Under the pieces are notes generated by a model. It ran no database searches and had not been told where the DNA came from. It saw nothing but the letters and a program-made list of their open reading frames with translations. The position numbers were made by a program, and so were the translations under genes. Positions 4,842 to 6,761 of a DNA stretch of 6,761 nucleotides are shown here, piece by piece (within the stretch, counting starts at the first letter, position 1; each line of letters begins with the position of its first letter). Source of the stretch: JACDAS01 sp046262415 (GTDB taxonomy: Bacteria; Actinomycetota; Thermoleophilia; Gaiellales; Gaiellaceae); contig JBHEMU010000002.1 of the NCBI GenBank assembly GCA_046262415.1, positions 1 through 6,761 of the forward strand, read 5' to 3'.

Positions 4842-5312
4842 GTGCCGGCCGACCCACTAGGCCCCGGCGACACGATTCCCGACGCGCGCGTCTGGCTCGC
4901 GCCGCACCGGATCGTCTCCCTCAGGGAGGTGGTCGAGGGCCGCGCCACGCTGCTCCTCTTCTACCTGTTCGACTGGTCCGCGACCTGAACGAGCGAGCTC
5001 GAGCTCCTGCGTGACAGGAGCACGGAGTTCGAGGCGGCGGGCGTCCAGCCGCTCGGCATCTCGCGCGACTCGCCCTGGACGCACATCGCCTGGATGCAGG
5101 CGCTCGACCTCGACTTCGGTCTGCTCTCGGACTGGAACGGGGAGGCGACGCGCGGCTTCGGCGTCGAGCACGAGTTCCGCGGCATGCGGGGCGTCTCCGA
5201 GCGGACCGCGTTCCTGATCGCCGCCGGCGGTACGGTCCGCGGCGCATGGCGCTACGGGACGAGCGAGGTGCCCGACTTCGACGAGCTGCTCGCGGCCGCC
5301 CGGGCTTTGTAG
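4842..5312 (+). CDS. Selenocysteine-containing peroxiredoxin (AhpE-like, 1-Cys/1-Sec type) with in-frame TGA
   Basis: Reading through the TGA at 4986-4988 gives 156 residues of an AhpC/TSA-family peroxidase, which reduces peroxides in the cytoplasm. The N-terminus (PLGPGDTIPDARVWL) leads to LLLFYLFDWSAT (37-48), the TGA as residue 49, then TSELELLRDR. In this family that site is the peroxidatic Cys (pattern FSPVCTxEL). The downstream half continues in frame with GISRDSPWTHIAW (72-84), FGLLSDWNGEATRGFGV (92-108) and the conserved active-site Arg121 in SERTAFLI. The other 155 residues contain no Cys, so no resolving Cys exists and the enzyme would have no peroxidatic residue unless TGA encodes selenocysteine. 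A SECIS-like hairpin follows immediately. A naive caller would report only a fragment from Met85. It overlaps the next gene by one base. Selenocysteine requires selA, selB, selC and selD elsewhere in the genome. Confidence 0.88.
4994..5031 (+). promoter_or_regulatory. Bacterial SECIS-like hairpin downstream of the UGA
   Basis: The upper stem is a perfect 7-base-pair helix, GCTCCTG (5003-5009) with CAGGAGC (5015-5021), closing a 5-base loop CGTGA (5010-5014). A lower stem, 4994-5000 with 5025-5031, has 7 pairs including one G-U. They are separated by a 2 by 3 internal loop. The lower stem begins 5 bases after the UGA and the apical loop 21 bases after it, close to the E. coli fdhF arrangement. 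A G occupies the second loop position, fitting the known preference for a G among the first two loop bases. In bacteria SelB binds such an element inside the coding region. A competing 12-base palindrome GAGCTCGAGCTC (4995-5006) overlaps the left arm. Confidence 0.75.
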
Positions 5313-6761
5313 TGCTCGCCTGCGCGCTGTACGCGGCCGCGGGGCTCGCCGCGACGTGGCCCGCCGTCCGCGACGCCGGCTCGCGCTACCTCGCCGAAGG
5401 AGCGGAGGGGCACGGCGAGGCCGCGCCGGGCGACCACCTCCAGACCGGGTACCGACTCTGGCTCGTCGGGCACCAGCTCGAGCGAGGGCGCGCGCCCTGG
5501 CGCGACCCGTACGAGTTCCGGCCGGAGGTCGGAGCCCAGCTGAACCCGGCCGGCTGGCCGTTCGGGCTCCCGTACTGGCCGCTCGCCCGGGCCTTCGGCG
5601 CCGTCGGCGGCTGGAACGCGTTCATCCTGCTCAGCTACCTCGGCGCCGGCGGACTCGCCTGCTGGTGGCTGCGATCGCTCGGACTCGGGCGTGGGCCGGC
5701 TCTCGTCGGGGGGCTCGCCTACGCCCTCGCCCCCTACCGCGTCGCCCAGAGCGCCGGCCACCTGCTCGGGGTGATCGCGATGCTCCTGCCGCTGGCCCTG
5801 CTCGGGCTCGAGCGCGGCCGCCGACCGGGCCGCGCGCACTACGCCTGGCTCGCGCTCGCGGGCGCCGCGCTCGCCTCGATCCCTCTCTCCGGCCAGGTCC
5901 ACCTCGCGCTCGGCGCGATCCCGTTCTTCTGCCTCTATGCGGCCTGCCGCTCGCGCGACCGCCGGTTTCTCCTCTCGGCCGCCCTCGGCGCCGCGGCGGC
6001 CGTGGGCGCCGGGCTCGCGATCCGGCACGCGCTCATCGCCGGCTCGATCGACTCGGGCGGCCGCTCGCTCGCCGAGGTCGAGTTCTACTCGGCCGACTGG
6101 CAGGACCTCCTCTCGCGGAGCCGGCGGCAGGGGAACGAGCAGTTCGCCCTGCTGGGCTGGGCGACGCCGCTGATCGCCGCCGCCGGGCTCGCTCTGCTCG
6201 TGCGGGCGCGGCGCGTGGGGCTCGCGACCGTCCTCGGCGTCGGAGCCGTCGTACCGGTCGCGCTCGCACTCGGGACGAACCTCCCGCTCTACCGCCGCCT
6301 GTACGAGGTGCTCGCGCCGCTTCGCTACCCCCGGGTGCCCGAGCGCCTGCTGCCGATCGCCTGTCTCGCGCTGGCCGCACTCGTCGCGCTGGCGGCAGCG
6401 CGGCTACGCCCGCGGCTCGCTCCCCTCGTCCTGGTGCTCCTCGTCTTCGCCGACCTCCGCGCAGGCGTGACCCTCTACGGAGCCTCGGCCGCCGACGAGG
6501 GGAATGCCGCGTACGCGGCGATCGACGCGGCGCCTGCCGGCCGCGTGCTCGAGCTGCCGGTCTTCCTGCCCGACCGGCACTACGGCAGCGTCTATCTCTA
6601 CTACTCGATGCAGGCGCCGCGCGAACGTCCGCTGGGGTACTCCACGCTCGCTCCGCTACGGGCCGACGAGGTGGCCCGGGAGCTGCAGCCGCTCACGTGC
6701 GGCGACTGGAGCGGCGGCGCCGACGAGCTCCTGCGCCGGCTCGGTGTCCGCTACGTCGCGG
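5312..6761 (+). CDS. Polytopic membrane protein, GT-C glycosyltransferase-like (partial, runs off window)
   Basis: Translation from GTG 5312 stays open through the window end (483 codons, no stop). The sequence begins with a hydrophobic helix (LACALYAAAGLAATWPAV). A first extracytoplasmic loop carries GDHLQTGYRLWLVGHQLERG (about residues 41-60) and WRDPYEFRPE, resembling the acidic first loop of GT-C enzymes that use lipid-linked sugar donors. Many transmembrane segments follow, including GLAYALAPYRVAQSAGHLLG and LLPLALLGLERGR. After a last helix near 6415-6450 a soluble domain begins (AGRVLELPVFLPDRHYGSVY), as in YfhO/PMT-like proteins. Its start overlaps the peroxiredoxin stop by one base (TAGTG). 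An in-frame ATG at 5246 would add a basic tail of about 22 residues but would overlap the peroxiredoxin by 67 bases. The function as a glycosyltransferase is inferred from layout. Confidence 0.8.
   Translation, partial: MLACALYAAAGLAATWPAVRDAGSRYLAEGAEGHGEAAPGDHLQTGYRLWLVGHQLERGRAPWRDPYEFRPEVGAQLNPAGWPFGLPYWPLARAFGAVGGWNAFILLSYLGAGGLACWWLRSLGLGRGPALVGGLAYALAPYRVAQSAGHLLGVIAMLLPLALLGLERGRRPGRAHYAWLALAGAALASIPLSGQVHLALGAIPFFCLYAACRSRDRRFLLSAALGAAAAVGAGLAIRHALIAGSIDSGGRSLAEVEFYSADWQDLLSRSRRQGNEQFALLGWATPLIAAAGLALLVRARRVGLATVLGVGAVVPVALALGTNLPLYRRLYEVLAPLRYPRVPERLLPIACLALAALVALAAARLRPRLAPLVLVLLVFADLRAGVTLYGASAADEGNAAYAAIDAAPAGRVLELPVFLPDRHYGSVYLYYSMQAPRERPLGYSTLAPLRADEVARELQPLTCGDWSGGADELLRRLGVRYVA

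Noticed and set aside
4842..5312. Peroxiredoxin as a pseudogene broken by a stop codon
   Set aside because: The only interruption is TGA, at precisely the catalytic Cys position, with a suitable hairpin after it and otherwise intact motifs and start signals. Random decay would not choose this site.
5252..6028. 258-codon minus-strand frame antisense to the GT-C-like gene
   Set aside because: Charged, repetitive translation typical of the antisense of a GC-rich membrane protein gene; the plus-strand frame shows coherent membrane helices.
1..6761. CRISPR array, insertion sequence or phage attachment site
   Set aside because: No regularly spaced direct repeats, transposase motifs or integrase genes are seen anywhere in the window.

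Overview
The window is about 75% GC. Its coding regions end nearly every codon in G or C, GTG starts are common and genes overlap tightly. The protein families (ECF sigma factor followed by a membrane beta-propeller, MepA-like lipoprotein, AhpE-like peroxiredoxin) suggest a high-GC actinobacterium, perhaps of the Thermoleophilia (Gaiellales/Solirubrobacterales) type. The taxonomic placement is inference from style and family recall, not from a marker gene.

Left part (1-1368): the first codons of a probable exported protein on the minus strand, preceded by a cytoplasmic beta-lactamase-fold serine hydrolase whose stop overlaps that start. Divergent from the hydrolase, with only 16 bases between, is a RidA/YjgF-family protein lacking the usual catalytic Arg. 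The 16-base gap carries one near-symmetric AT-rich element that could serve both genes as a -10 for leaderless mRNAs.

Centre (1369-4680): a minus-strand exported beta-propeller-like protein is divergent from an ECF sigma factor gene. The sigma gene is coupled by an ATGA overlap to a single-pass membrane protein with a beta-propeller exterior, a plausible anti-sigma or sensor. The divergent spacer holds two oppositely oriented copies of a -35-like TGGACC element, each followed 17 bases later by CGTA. This looks like a SigW-type autoregulated bidirectional ECF promoter pair. The membrane propeller gene is cut by an amber codon at 3920-3922, where the frame clearly continues as coding sequence to 4048 and into an overlap with the next gene, a MepA/LAS-type murein peptidase lipoprotein.

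Right part (4681-6761): after a 161-base spacer comes an AhpE-like peroxiredoxin (4842-5312) whose peroxidatic position is an in-frame TGA, followed directly by a two-tier hairpin with SECIS features. The best reading is a selenocysteine peroxiredoxin; conventional gene calling would split it. It is followed, with one base of overlap, by a large polytopic membrane protein resembling GT-C glycosyltransferases, which runs off the window end.

The two most notable points are the selenoprotein with its SECIS-like hairpin and the symmetric ECF promoter pair linking the sigma factor to a divergent secreted protein.
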